A stretch of DNA of 64,000 nt from Bacteroidota bacterium. Its GTDB lineage: Bacteria; Bacteroidota; Bacteroidia; J057; JADKCL01. Location of the stretch: contig JADKCL010000030.1 of the NCBI GenBank assembly GCA_016718825.1, positions 1 through 64,000 on the forward strand, read 5' to 3'. The notes beneath the pieces were generated by a model. The model was not told the DNA's origin. It did no database searches and saw only the letters and a list, made by a program, of their open reading frames with translations. Made by a program: the position numbers and the translations under genes. Positions 54,222 to 63,094 of the stretch are shown piece by piece; the first letter of the stretch is position 1; the number at the start of each line of letters is the position of its first letter.

Positions 54222-54524
54222 ATTTTTCACGGGTTGGTAGGTTAGTTACGGTGGGATTTACCGTTTAGTTTTCTATACGTTTCAAATTTGTTTTCGAGGC
54301 CGTTCCTGAATCGAATTAGCAGCTGGAAAAGGGTTGAAAATTTTTTTTGTGATTGTCGGGGGGAAATCCTTCTAGAATCGGAAGCAGTCTGCCCAACTTG
54401 ATGGACGGCCCAATGTCCTGCTGCTTGGTCGCGAACGATTGTCAGCTTAGCTATCGATTAGCAGCGTACTACATGAGACCGTTATTAGCAATAGGTACTG
54501 AGCACTTGCCAATGAATGCAAACC
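54222..54524. other. Intergenic stretch
   Basis: About 300 bp with no recognised gene, RNA or repeat; one A/T run near 54335-54350. Probably promoter DNA for the gene at 54221. Confidence 0.4.
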
Positions 54525-54887
54525 TCACTCCTTGAGAAATTTCCGCGATTGGTTGCCCACTTGAAGCGTGTAGAAGCCAGGTAGGAGAAGGCTCACATCA
54601 ATTGGCTGTCCCGAGATCACCATTCCCCGCCCGATTTCCTTTCCCAAAACATCGAAAATCATATAGGCTGATTCCGCCGCGAGGTGGTCCACCACCAATT
54701 GCGAAACCACCGGATTGGGATGGATCGCCAATTCGGTTTGGGGTTGCGGAGCCAAAACGCCGACCGCAAGCGATTGGTTGAGCAAGGTTTCCATCGCCCA
54801 ACCTTGCGCGTTGCCGCCATAGAATTTCCCTTGGGTCCAACCGATCGTAGGCAAAGCAAGCAAAACAAAGAGTATAAATCGTTTCAT
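54525..54887 (-). CDS. Short T9SS-secreted protein
   Basis: 120 residues from ATG 54887. Signal peptide FILFVLLALPTIGWTQG, a very short mature part (FYGGNAQGWAMETLLNQSLAVG) and a T9SS C-terminal sorting domain (ELAIHPNPVVSQLVVDHL, then VLGKEIGRGM, then LPGFYTLQVGNQSRKFLKE). The cargo is nearly nothing, so it could be a peptide or a truncated gene. Follows the SUMF1-like gene by 14 bp on the same strand, likely co-expressed. Confidence 0.7.
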   Translation of the reverse strand: MKRFILFVLLALPTIGWTQGKFYGGNAQGWAMETLLNQSLAVGVLAPQPQTELAIHPNPVVSQLVVDHLAAESAYMIFDVLGKEIGRGMVISGQPIDVSLLLPGFYTLQVGNQSRKFLKE

Positions 54888-54901
54888 TTTCGTGGGATGA
54901 T

Positions 54902-56506
54902 TTAGTTGGCACTGCGGACAAAACGTCCTCCATCGTCGTTGATCACCGTGTTCCAGTAGGCAGAAGCTACCCTGCGGCTGCTCACACGGGCATTGTGTTC
55001 CAAATTCGGATTCGGATAGGCCAAGCCCCCACCGCGGTAACCCACGCCTACATTGCTTTCGACGGTGCTGCCGGAAAACGACCCGGGCCATTGGTTCACA
55101 TCGGCATAGCCGTTGGGGCTGAGATTGCCGTCACCATGCAAGCCAGTGTATTTCCGCCCTTCCGGATGACCGACGCTCACCGCACGCTCCCAAGCCATGC
55201 CGCTCATTTCCATGATGCCCCAAACCGTTGCCCCGGAAGTTACGCGATTGAAATTCTGTGGATACGCTGCAAAAATGCCAACCCGGGCCAAATTGGGCAT
55301 TGTTTGGCCACCCGTGCGAATCCAGCAATTGCCGATGCTCCCGTTGGTATTGAAGCCTTGGTCGATGCCCTCATTGTCCTGATCCACATTCAGCAGGGTG
55401 AAGTCGTCGAAAAGATCCAAACTTGCATTCCCCCAAGCATATTCGTTCAACACGGGAGCATCTAGGCCGCGGCAAGCCTTCTCAAATTCCAATTCCGTCA
55501 TCGGGCGAAGTGCGGCCCAATCCGCAAATGCTGCGCCTTTGATCCAATCCATGAAGATCATGGGCACATGCGGCGTTGCGGTTGAATAAACCCCCGCCGT
55601 TTCAGTGATGCCGTAGCGGTTGTCCAAAAAGGTGCCTTGAATGTAGAAATTGCTCGTTTGGTCGAGGTAGGTCGATTGTTGTGTCAGCGTAAGACAATTC
55701 AGCATGTCGACATATTGTTGCTGCGTCAATTCGTATTTCATGCAGTAAAATCCGTTGAATCCTTTGGGGAAAGCGGCCGGCAAGGACTGCTCCATAGATC
55801 CGTTGAAATCGTCGCCACTGCCGCCGAGACATCCGTCATTGCTGCAATCGAAGGTGAGTCCGCCACCGCCATTGGCATATTGGTTGATGCGCTGATTGTT
55901 GCCCAACGATCCCGCATTGATTCCGCCCAAAGTCAGGCTGTCTTCCGAAGTGATTGCCAATGGCAAGCCCGTAAGGCCGTCTTCGAAATTGCCATAGACC
56001 TCCTGATAATTCGTTTGTCCATCCCCGACAAAGAAGGAGCCTTGTGGCACATACACCATTTCCAAGGCAAATGCCTTTAAATCAACGCTGTCCAAGGACG
56101 TCAGCCCATCCGCCCCGAAATTCCATCGAAGGCGCATTCCGCCAAACGAGACATAACCACCGCCCAGCGAATTTCTGCGCAAAAACACACCTTTCCCATC
56201 CGGCGAAGTATCCACAAGACCATTCGAAGGAAGGGTATGGCCAGTCGGATTCAAGGTTGCATGTCCCCACGCGGTCGTCGTTCCCACGCGGCGGTATTTG
56301 AGAAAGATCCAAGCTGCATCGTGGTTGATTCCATCGTCCCAACTATTGTCCCAACGCACGTCGACCGCCACTTCGGCATATTGATTTAGGCTATTGATCG
56401 AGGCGATGCTCAGCGAAACGATCTGAATTTCATTGGCCCAGAGTGGAACTGAAAACAAGGCAAAAGCAAAGAAAGCAAGCAGTGTTCTGAAAATCGATTT
56501 TCTCAT
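54902..56506 (-). CDS. Secreted SUMF1/formylglycine-generating-enzyme-like protein
   Basis: 534 residues from ATG 56506. Signal peptide LLAFFAFALFSVPLWAN. A beta-rich N-terminal part (residues ~25-170), then the FGE-sulfatase domain: MVYVPQGSFFVGDGQ, YCMKYELTQQQYVDMLNC, PMIFMDWIKGAAFADWAALRPMTELEFEKACRG, and GRFVRSAN at the end. The family includes oxygen-dependent sulfatase activators and many lectin-like relatives such as gliding-motility lipoprotein GldK. The long insertion (residues ~190-290) is atypical. Enzyme activity is uncertain. Confidence 0.82.
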   Translation of the reverse strand: MRKSIFRTLLAFFAFALFSVPLWANEIQIVSLSIASINSLNQYAEVAVDVRWDNSWDDGINHDAAWIFLKYRRVGTTTAWGHATLNPTGHTLPSNGLVDTSPDGKGVFLRRNSLGGGYVSFGGMRLRWNFGADGLTSLDSVDLKAFALEMVYVPQGSFFVGDGQTNYQEVYGNFEDGLTGLPLAITSEDSLTLGGINAGSLGNNQRINQYANGGGGLTFDCSNDGCLGGSGDDFNGSMEQSLPAAFPKGFNGFYCMKYELTQQQYVDMLNCLTLTQQSTYLDQTSNFYIQGTFLDNRYGITETAGVYSTATPHVPMIFMDWIKGAAFADWAALRPMTELEFEKACRGLDAPVLNEYAWGNASLDLFDDFTLLNVDQDNEGIDQGFNTNGSIGNCWIRTGGQTMPNLARVGIFAAYPQNFNRVTSGATVWGIMEMSGMAWERAVSVGHPEGRKYTGLHGDGNLSPNGYADVNQWPGSFSGSTVESNVGVGYRGGGLAYPNPNLEHNARVSSRRVASAYWNTVINDDGGRFVRSAN

Positions 56507-56647
56507 TTCATTCAATAACAAACTATTGGCACGACCAAGGGATTCAACCAAGCCTTCTCCCGGGGCTTGCCAGCCAACATAGGACCAATATGGTGATTGC
56601 GGGTGAAATTTGCAAATGCCAGATAGTTTGCCACCACCACGGTTCAC

Positions 56648-56678
56648 TTTGATTTGCAGCTTGCTGTGAATATCTTTG
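56648..56678 (+). promoter_or_regulatory. Consensus Bacteroidota promoter, start-codon proximal
   Basis: TTTG at 56648-56651 and a perfect TATCTTTG at 56671-56678 are separated by 19 nt, exactly the Bacteroidota -33/-7 spacing. The ATG follows four bases later, so the transcript should start at or very near the start codon. Confidence 0.65.
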
Positions 56679-56682
56679 AAAG

Positions 56683-58383
56683 ATGAAGAACAGTTTACTA
56701 TTCGCGCTTTTGTTGTTGTTGGTAACGCCAACCTTCGGTCAAACTTTGGATTGGAGCAAAACGATGGGTTCTACCGGCAGCGATGTGAATCGGGCAATGG
56801 CGGTCGACGCGGCAGGCAATGTCTATACCACAGGAACATTTGCGGGCACAGTCGATTTTGACCCTGGAGCGGGAAATTTTCCGCTTACCGCCTCTGGAGT
56901 CAGCAATATTTATGTACAAAAGTTGACTCCTGCCGGTGATTTTATCTGGGCAAAAGCGATGACGGGTCCTGAAATCAGCCGTCCCTATTCCATGGCGGTG
57001 GATGCAGCCGGCAATGTCTATTCGACGGGCTTTTATGCTGGTGCAGTCGATTTTGATCCAGGAGCGGGCTCACGTATTTTGGATACTGGTTCGGCAATCT
57101 GGCGCGATTATTATGTGCAAAAGCTGGATCCGAATGGTGACTTGTTGTGGGCCCATGGCTTTGGCGGCGTCAACGAGGACATTGCCTACGGCATCACGCT
57201 CACACCCACGGGAGACGTGCTGATCACTGGCGGATTTGAGGGCACCGCGGACTTTGATCCGGGGGTTGGAGTGACTTCGCTGACCGCAATTTCATCCGAT
57301 ATCTTCGTCCACAAATTGGATGCGAATGGCAATTTCCTTTGGGTGAAGACCATGACGACCGGCACTTCGGGAGGCGACGACTATGGTGCAGCCATCGACA
57401 CCGATGCCTCAGGCAACATTTTCCTCACCGGAATTTTTGGTGGCGTGGTTGATTTCGACCCAGGTGCAGGAGTCAACAACTTGACGACTTTATCCGGCTT
57501 CAATGGCTTTATTGAGAAATTGGATGCCAATGGGAACTTTGCTTGGGTCAGGCAGGTCGTCGTTCCGATTTTCGCAGATGGGCAGGCGATCGCCGTTTGT
57601 GCAAATGGGGATGTATTGGCAGGAGGCATTTTTCAAGGAAATGTTGACAGCGATCCAGGTCCAGCGACTGTCATTGTCAATGCTGTCGGAGGATGGGATG
57701 GCTATCTTTATCGCTTGGGATCACTTGGAAACCTGATTTGGTTTCATACCCTTGGTGGCCCCGACGACGAATACGTGCGTTGTATCAAGGAAGACGCTGC
57801 AGGAGATATTTTCATTGCTGGCGAATTTCGTGATACCGTCGACTTTGATCCGAGCCCTGCAACTGACTTCGCCAATAGCATGGGTGCCTCAGACATTTAC
57901 GTGCAGCAACTGACCAGCGGTGGCACCTATGTCTCCCGTCTTCAATTGGGTGGCGCCGACGGAGAGTCCGCTTTTGGTTTGGTCGCTGCCAACAATGGAA
58001 TCTACCTCGCAGGCTATTTTGGTGGAACGGTTGACCTCGATCCTTTTGCAGCCGTGGCAAGTTATGTCTCCGCAGGCTCCGAAGATGCTTATGTTCTAAA
58101 AATCGGTGGAATTGCGACGCAGGTGTCGAATGTTGCTTCCGATTTCTCGGCAATCGCATTCCCCAATCCGACCGAAGGGAAATTTCAAATATTAGGCTTG
58201 GAGGATGAGAAAATCAAAGAAATGTACCTGACGAATGCAGCAGGGATGGCGTTGTCGATTCGCTCCGAACTGAATGACGGTCAGATGCCACAATTTGATT
58301 TAAGTGGAAATCCAGCAGGGATGTATTTTCTGACGATTGTGACGGCAAAGGCACGGTGGACGGTGAAGGTAGCCTTAAAGTGA
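56683..58383 (+). CDS. Secreted beta-propeller (SBBP-like) protein with T9SS tail
   Basis: 566 residues. Signal peptide LLFALLLLLVTPTFGQ. Eight or so ~50-residue repeats of the form A-x-D-x-x-G-N-V-Y-x-T-G-x-F-x-G-x-V-D-F-D-P-G, typical SBBP/beta-propeller blades, up to residue ~485. The last ~75 residues form a T9SS sorting domain (AIAFPNPTEGKFQILGLE, AGMYFLTIVTAKARW). Probably an extracellular calcium-binding or recognition protein. Blade sequence is highly regular, suggesting recent internal duplication. Confidence 0.85.
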   Translation: MKNSLLFALLLLLVTPTFGQTLDWSKTMGSTGSDVNRAMAVDAAGNVYTTGTFAGTVDFDPGAGNFPLTASGVSNIYVQKLTPAGDFIWAKAMTGPEISRPYSMAVDAAGNVYSTGFYAGAVDFDPGAGSRILDTGSAIWRDYYVQKLDPNGDLLWAHGFGGVNEDIAYGITLTPTGDVLITGGFEGTADFDPGVGVTSLTAISSDIFVHKLDANGNFLWVKTMTTGTSGGDDYGAAIDTDASGNIFLTGIFGGVVDFDPGAGVNNLTTLSGFNGFIEKLDANGNFAWVRQVVVPIFADGQAIAVCANGDVLAGGIFQGNVDSDPGPATVIVNAVGGWDGYLYRLGSLGNLIWFHTLGGPDDEYVRCIKEDAAGDIFIAGEFRDTVDFDPSPATDFANSMGASDIYVQQLTSGGTYVSRLQLGGADGESAFGLVAANNGIYLAGYFGGTVDLDPFAAVASYVSAGSEDAYVLKIGGIATQVSNVASDFSAIAFPNPTEGKFQILGLEDEKIKEMYLTNAAGMALSIRSELNDGQMPQFDLSGNPAGMYFLTIVTAKARWTVKVALK

Positions 58384-58420
58384 CGGGTTAGGACTAAATG
58401 GAGATTTCAACAAAAAAAGC

Positions 58421-58918
58421 ATGCACCCACTACATATTATTACCCTGGAATCCATTCATTACGGCGGTGACCGCATCGGAAATGACCTATGGATGCGGTT
58501 CACTTTGGAAGGCCACCGCACGGTCAATGGGCACGCAACCTCCGTCAAACCGGCTCCCATTGAATTGCATCCGAAATTTGACAAGGATACCCAAATGGCC
58601 TTGAACCTACCGGTAAAGCTGTACCAATTGCCTCTTGGAAATCCTGCCGGAGTCTTTGAAAGCGATGTCTTCGAATGCAAAATCCATGTGATGATCGTGG
58701 AAAAGGACAAATTCAGCGATCATGGACACCGCACCTCACATGTCATTAGAATTGATCGATTGGCCATCCAACCACACCCATTCGAATTGGCCGTCCACGT
58801 AAAATCCCACGGCGGCGACAAAGGGAAAACTGCTGTTTTTCAATGTCTGTTTTTGTCGGGGTTCAGGGTCGGTTTTGGAAACCGGGCTAAACAAAAACGT
58901 GGCGAAGTCCATGGTTGA
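58421..58918 (+). CDS. Conserved hypothetical protein, 3' end in a REP-like repeat
   Basis: 165 residues. Beta-rich (LWMRFTLEGHRTVNG, VKLYQLPLGNPAGVFESDVFECKIHVMIVEKDKFSDHG), perhaps a C2-like fold; no family recognised. The stop codon and last four codons lie inside a 15-nt sequence (58904-58918) that is repeated at 61491-61505, so the C-terminus was probably altered when the repeat arrived. Starts 37 bp after the propeller gene and is read as part of that unit. Confidence 0.5.
   Translation: MHPLHIITLESIHYGGDRIGNDLWMRFTLEGHRTVNGHATSVKPAPIELHPKFDKDTQMALNLPVKLYQLPLGNPAGVFESDVFECKIHVMIVEKDKFSDHGHRTSHVIRIDRLAIQPHPFELAVHVKSHGGDKGKTAVFQCLFLSGFRVGFGNRAKQKRGEVHG
58904..58918. repeat. REP-like half-site GAAGTCCATGGTTGA
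   Basis: Identical to 61491-61505, the left arm of a larger nested hairpin. Contains the 12-nt arm AGTCCATGGTTG of that hairpin, without its right-hand arm here. Confidence 0.65.
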
Positions 58919-59141
58919 GAACCCAACAGGCCCTTCCTTCGACCATCCTCGGACTTGAACGGGGCATGCGAATTCCCGGGCCGCAAGGAAAGTATGGAAA
59001 GGCGATAAGCATAAATTGTTTTCACCGTGAATGCAGCACAAATCTATTTGATTTTTCCGCACCACAATGTAACTTGATCTCCTCAACGTCATCGGCGCTT
59101 CCAATAGCGTCATTTGATCACTCTATTACTAACGTCCAATT

Positions 59142-61301
59142 ATGAAGAAATTAGTACAATTAGGATTGTTTTTGCTGTTTTTTACGACCGTACATTTCGG
59201 ATGGAGCCAAACCTACACCTTTACAACAGGTGGAGCAACGGCCAACATTGGTCCCACACAACTGCAACTCAATGCAGCGTACGCCTCCACGAACCTCGCC
59301 GGAAATGTCACATCCATGGGCGGGATCCAATATTGGGTGGTTCCTGTCACAGCCAATTATGAAATTGAAGCCTTTGGCGGACAAGGTTATGGCCCCTTCG
59401 GCGGGCGTGGTGCCCATATTTCTGGCGAATTTGCCTTGAATGCGGGTGACACCCTCAAGATTCTCGTCGGTCAACTTGGTGGGCATTATTTGAATTATCC
59501 CGCCACGACTTACAACCATCAATTCGGCGGCGGCGGCGGCTCCTTCGTGACGAGGACCAACAATACGCCTTTGGTGGTTGCTGGCGGCGGCGGAGGCAAT
59601 CATTCTGCAGCCTACATCGTGGCCTGTGATGGTCAAATTACAACGAATGGTTCGGGAGGGGCATTGGGCACAACCTTGGCCGTGGGTGGCACAAACGGAA
59701 ACGGCGGTGCCGCTGCTGCGAGCGCCGATGGAGGAGGTGGTTTGCTCTCCAATGGTTTGGGCATTGCCGGTGGAAAATCCTTTCTCCTCGGAGGACAAGG
59801 TGGGATTGATGAAGGCACCGGCGGATTTGGTGGTGGCGGCGGCACAAGTAGCTGGAACAACTACCGCGGCGGTGGCGGCGGTGGCTACAGCGGTGGTGGC
59901 GGTGGCAACAATGGGAGTGTTTGCTGTGCAGCAGGCGGCGGTGGCGGTTCGTTCAACGCAGGCCTCAACCCCGTCAATCTCGCGGGCGTTCAAATTGGGG
60001 ATGGGAGTGTGATCATTCGTCAAATTAGCCTTCCTCCGAATGACGGCGGTGCCTACGCAATCCTTGGTTTTGTACCTCCTGTTTGCGCAGGAACCTATCC
60101 CGTCGAAGTCACCATCAAAAACTTCGGCGGCAATCAGATCAATCCGATTACGGTCAAATGGACCGTCAACGGGATTCCGCAGCCGGATAGCATTGTGACG
60201 ACAGTGATTGATACCGTGGGTGGTAGCTTGCCAGATTCGCTGAATGTGGTCTTGGGCAATATCGCCATCACTGCGGCCACCAACATCAAAATCTGGACGA
60301 CGTTGCCGAATAATCTGTCGGATCCAACTTCTGCCAATGACACCATTGAGGTGAATATTGCGGCGCCTGCCATTGTATCCGCAGTGGTCAACAACAACAT
60401 CGCTTGCTTCGGCGCATCTACCGGCAATGCCACGGCTTCCGGCATCGGCGGATTGCCAAGTTATTCCTACCTATGGTCCAACGGTGCGAACACAGCCGCC
60501 TTGACAGGTGTTCCTGCCGGCACATATTCTGTCGTATTGACCGATGGAAATGGCTGTACGGATTCGACATCGGTCGTCATCACGGAGCCTACCCAAATGG
60601 TGATTTCCGATTCGACCGCCAACATTACCTGCAACGGAGACAACGATGGCCAATCCCAAATTGCGGTCAGTGGCGGCAGCCCCGGCTACAGCATATTGTG
60701 GTCCACCGGAGACTCCTCATGGGCCATTTCGGGACTTGCAGCCGGTGATTACAGCTATGTCGTAACCGATTCCGCCGGATGTACGATGGCGGATACGGTC
60801 ACCATCACCGAACCAGCAGCAATTGCCCTGTCGTCTGTGGTAACCGATGAAATTACCTCGTCTCCAGGCAACGGCGCAGTGGACTTGACCGTCGCGGGTG
60901 GCACAGCAGGCTATACCTTCTTGTGGAGCAACGGCGCCACCACCGAAGACCTCACGGGCTTGACCGCAGGCACCTACCTCGTGACCGTCACCGATGCCAA
61001 CGGTTGCACCGACACCCTCACCGCCGTCGTAGGCCTGATCGTCGGCACCCAAATGCCAATGAATGGATTCGACTTCAGCCTGTCGCCGAATCCCAGCAAC
61101 GGCACATGCAAGATTGTGGTGACCGGACAATTCGACAACATCAGCATCGTAGTCACCGACCTGCTCGGCAAGCAGCTCGTGTCCATCCCCAATGCCGATG
61201 CCACCACCCGCCTCGACCTCAAAATCGACAGCGGCATCTACCTCGTAAAACTGACAAGCGGCGACGAAGTCCTGACCAAAAGGCTCGTCGTAACCCGCTA
61301 G
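59142..61301 (+). CDS. Large secreted glycine-rich/SprB-repeat protein with T9SS tail
   Basis: 719 residues. Signal peptide VQLGLFLLFFTTVHFGWSQ. Residues ~80-300 are a glycine-rich repeat region (GGGGGSFVTR, GYSGGGGGNNGS, GGGGGSFNAG). A CARDB/Ig-like segment follows (AYAILGFVPPVCAGTYPVEVTI). Then three SprB-type repeats (NNNIACFGASTGNATASG, TCNGDNDGQSQIAVSGG, GAVDLTVAGGTAGYTFLWSNG). The T9SS tail is FDFSLSPNPSNGTCKIVV to VLTKRLVVTR. Surface adhesin type, similar in design to gliding motility adhesin SprB. A terminator follows. Confidence 0.88.
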   Translation: MKKLVQLGLFLLFFTTVHFGWSQTYTFTTGGATANIGPTQLQLNAAYASTNLAGNVTSMGGIQYWVVPVTANYEIEAFGGQGYGPFGGRGAHISGEFALNAGDTLKILVGQLGGHYLNYPATTYNHQFGGGGGSFVTRTNNTPLVVAGGGGGNHSAAYIVACDGQITTNGSGGALGTTLAVGGTNGNGGAAAASADGGGGLLSNGLGIAGGKSFLLGGQGGIDEGTGGFGGGGGTSSWNNYRGGGGGGYSGGGGGNNGSVCCAAGGGGGSFNAGLNPVNLAGVQIGDGSVIIRQISLPPNDGGAYAILGFVPPVCAGTYPVEVTIKNFGGNQINPITVKWTVNGIPQPDSIVTTVIDTVGGSLPDSLNVVLGNIAITAATNIKIWTTLPNNLSDPTSANDTIEVNIAAPAIVSAVVNNNIACFGASTGNATASGIGGLPSYSYLWSNGANTAALTGVPAGTYSVVLTDGNGCTDSTSVVITEPTQMVISDSTANITCNGDNDGQSQIAVSGGSPGYSILWSTGDSSWAISGLAAGDYSYVVTDSAGCTMADTVTITEPAAIALSSVVTDEITSSPGNGAVDLTVAGGTAGYTFLWSNGATTEDLTGLTAGTYLVTVTDANGCTDTLTAVVGLIVGTQMPMNGFDFSLSPNPSNGTCKIVVTGQFDNISIVVTDLLGKQLVSIPNADATTRLDLKIDSGIYLVKLTSGDEVLTKRLVVTR

Positions 61302-61340
61302 GACATTGCGTTAGCCCATCCTCGGATGGGTTGATAGCTT

Positions 61341-61408
61341 CAAAACCACAATGCACTGAAAGAGAGGGGAGTGGCCCCTGGATTTTGGGGTATTGTGGTT
61401 TTTTTATT
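61341..61408 (+). terminator. Transcription terminator of the SprB-repeat gene
   Basis: AAAACCACAAT (61342-61352) pairs with ATTGTGGTTTTTTT (61392-61405) around inner GGGG/CCCC pairs, ending in a run of T. A second small hairpin, CCCATCC-TC-GGATGGG, lies just upstream at 61315-61330. Confidence 0.65.
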
Positions 61409-61490
61409 ATGCTTGTCCAGACCTTTGCCAGTATCAATCTGATTTGTGCTTTGGATGGCCCGAAGGGCCTAAACAACAATAGCCGTGGAC

Positions 61491-61592
61491 GAAGTCCATG
61501 GTTGATGGCCCCAACACCTGCTTTCCGCCGCGAGCCCCGCCGGAGGCGGGCTCGCGGCGGATCAAATCATGGGTGCCGCAACCATGGACTTT
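61491..61592. repeat. REP-like nested hairpin
   Basis: Outer arms AGTCCATGGTTG (61493-61504) and CAACCATGGACT (61579-61590) are exact reverse complements. Inside, CCGCCGCGAGC (61525-61535) pairs with GCTCGCGGCGG (61550-61560), with a further CCGCC/GGCGG stem. The left arm is repeated alone at 58904-58918. Confidence 0.8.
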
Positions 61593-62018
61593 ACCACTTC
61601 GCGGCAAGCGGCAGCGGGGTCGAACTAACACGCACTATCGATGATGTACAAATTTGAATCTCAAGATTCGGCATTTCAATCAAATCCCAAAATGAACTTT
61701 CCACAAACCATCAACGAAGACACTTTCAACGGACGAAATGCGACAAGGTCCTGCTCCGCAGGATGACCAAACGGCAACAATAGCTCAGCGTCAATGACGC
61801 AAGAGAAAACAGTACCACAAATTCCAATGGAAAGGCACCATCCAAGCGCTGAAAGCGCGAAGTCCCCTAGCGAAGGGTGCAGCCCTTCACGCACGAGCAA
61901 CAAGAAAAGCCGTCCCGACGAACAATCAAAGTTCGAGAAAACCCATTGATTTCAATTTGCATCAAATCTGGAATTTTGAGGTTTGCCTTCTCTCATAGAG
62001 GCACCACCTTCCTATGAT

Positions 62019-62070
62019 GTAGGTGCGACCTTGCTCCGAGGTAGGTACGACCTTGCTCTATGGTAGGTCC
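62019..62070 (+). repeat. 22-nt tandem repeats GTAGGTGCGACCTTGC...
   Basis: Two and a half perfect-register copies: 62019-62040, 62041-62062 (one base changed, GTAGGTACGACCTTGC) and a partial copy from 62063. A separate copy lies at 62165-62180. Each contains AGGTGCGACCT, a small palindrome. Not coding. Confidence 0.75.
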
Positions 62071-62164
62071 ATCAATCTTCCCTTGCACACCTCCCAGGCC
62101 AGAAGTGTGGATATTTTTTTGTTAAGAGACACTCCGATCGCATCCGCATCCTTTTGCCTTGGAG

Positions 62165-62180
62165 GTAGGTGCGACCTTGC
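62165..62180 (+). repeat. Isolated copy of the 22-nt repeat core
   Basis: GTAGGTGCGACCTTGC, identical to the first 16 bases of the 62019 repeat, about 175 bp upstream of brxA. Confidence 0.6.
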
Positions 62181-62353
62181 AAGAGGCTAGGTCTGAGGTA
62201 CTGCTGATCATCATTCGGTTCCTGTTTGGCACTCCAAAACCTTCAAAAAGGAACATGTCCTTTCCTCGATTCTCGCTAACTTGCCCCCATGGAATCGTGT
62301 CTCGAACGCGCTCATTACGACATTGCCCCAATTTGGGCACTTCAAAAAGTCAC

Positions 62354-63094
62354 ATGGCTTCAAAAGTAAATACCATACATACGAGCCGTACACTGATGTT
62401 TTCGGAGCTAAGTGGCTTGATGGCCAATGCTGCCACGGACCTTGATTTTCAGGCGGCTCTTCAAGCCAACGCAATCGGCAAGACGACAAAGACAAACACC
62501 ACTAAAACAGCGATGCTCCTTCGCAAGCTCTATCTTTTGGACCCTCTTCGGAGCGAATTTAGAGCTTTCTTGTATTTCTGGGGATTGGTGCAGCCAACCG
62601 AACGTCCAATGTTGGCACTTGTATTCGCACTTGGAAATGATACCCTGCTTGCCGAAAGTTCAGAGGTGGTCTTGAGCGCATCGCTTGGACAGCGCGTGGA
62701 GGTGGATAAATTTGAGATGCAAGTTGAACGGTTTCATCCGAACCGATTTTCCCCGATCACGTTGCATTCAGTGGGGAAAAACTTGGCAAGTTCTTGGAAA
62801 CAAGGGGGCTTTCTCAGCGGAAAATACCGGAATCTGCGGATCGAAGTGCGTCCAACTTACCTTGTGGTCACGTTCGCTATGCTTTTGGCCTACCTCCATG
62901 GCGACCGTGGCGAATACATTCTTGCGAGCAAGTGGGTTCGAGTATTGGACCTCTCGCCCGAGCGCCTTCGTGAGCTGGCACATGAGGCTGCCAAACGTGA
63001 GTTGATGGTCTTTCAGTCCTCAGGTTCGGTGACAGCCATCACCTTCCCAATGTTATCAAAACAACTTGATCTCCATGAAAACGAGAATCGATAA
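62354..63094 (+). CDS. brxA: BREX system protein BrxA (DUF1819)
   Basis: 246 residues from ATG 62354. A DUF1819-type protein: HTSRTLMFSELSGLMANA, LLRKLYLLDPLRSEFRAFLYFWGLV, FALGNDTLLAESSEVVL, VGKNLASSWKQGGFLSGKYR and MLLAYLHGDRGEYI. BrxA is a DNA-binding BREX component of small size, normally first in the operon. brxB overlaps its end by 20 bp and brxC follows, which together fix the identification. Earlier in-frame codons give no family match, so they are not used. Confidence 0.88.
   Translation: MASKVNTIHTSRTLMFSELSGLMANAATDLDFQAALQANAIGKTTKTNTTKTAMLLRKLYLLDPLRSEFRAFLYFWGLVQPTERPMLALVFALGNDTLLAESSEVVLSASLGQRVEVDKFEMQVERFHPNRFSPITLHSVGKNLASSWKQGGFLSGKYRNLRIEVRPTYLVVTFAMLLAYLHGDRGEYILASKWVRVLDLSPERLRELAHEAAKRELMVFQSSGSVTAITFPMLSKQLDLHENENR

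Larger units (their letters stand above)
61409..62353. other. Repeat-rich intergenic region before the BREX locus
   Basis: Nearly 950 bp without a supported gene. It holds a nested REP-like hairpin, a GAAGGG/CCCTTC palindrome near 61880-61896, and 22-nt tandem repeats near 62019-62070 (listed separately). Short frames here are repeat shadows. This boundary probably marks where the accessory BREX block was inserted (inference). Confidence 0.65.

Noticed and set aside
61434..61903. Short minus-strand frames after the SprB-repeat gene
   Set aside because: They fall in REP-like palindromic DNA and read repeat sequence, with no start context.
62019..62062. Possible CRISPR or attachment site
   Set aside because: Head-to-tail repeats with no unique spacer and no integrase nearby.
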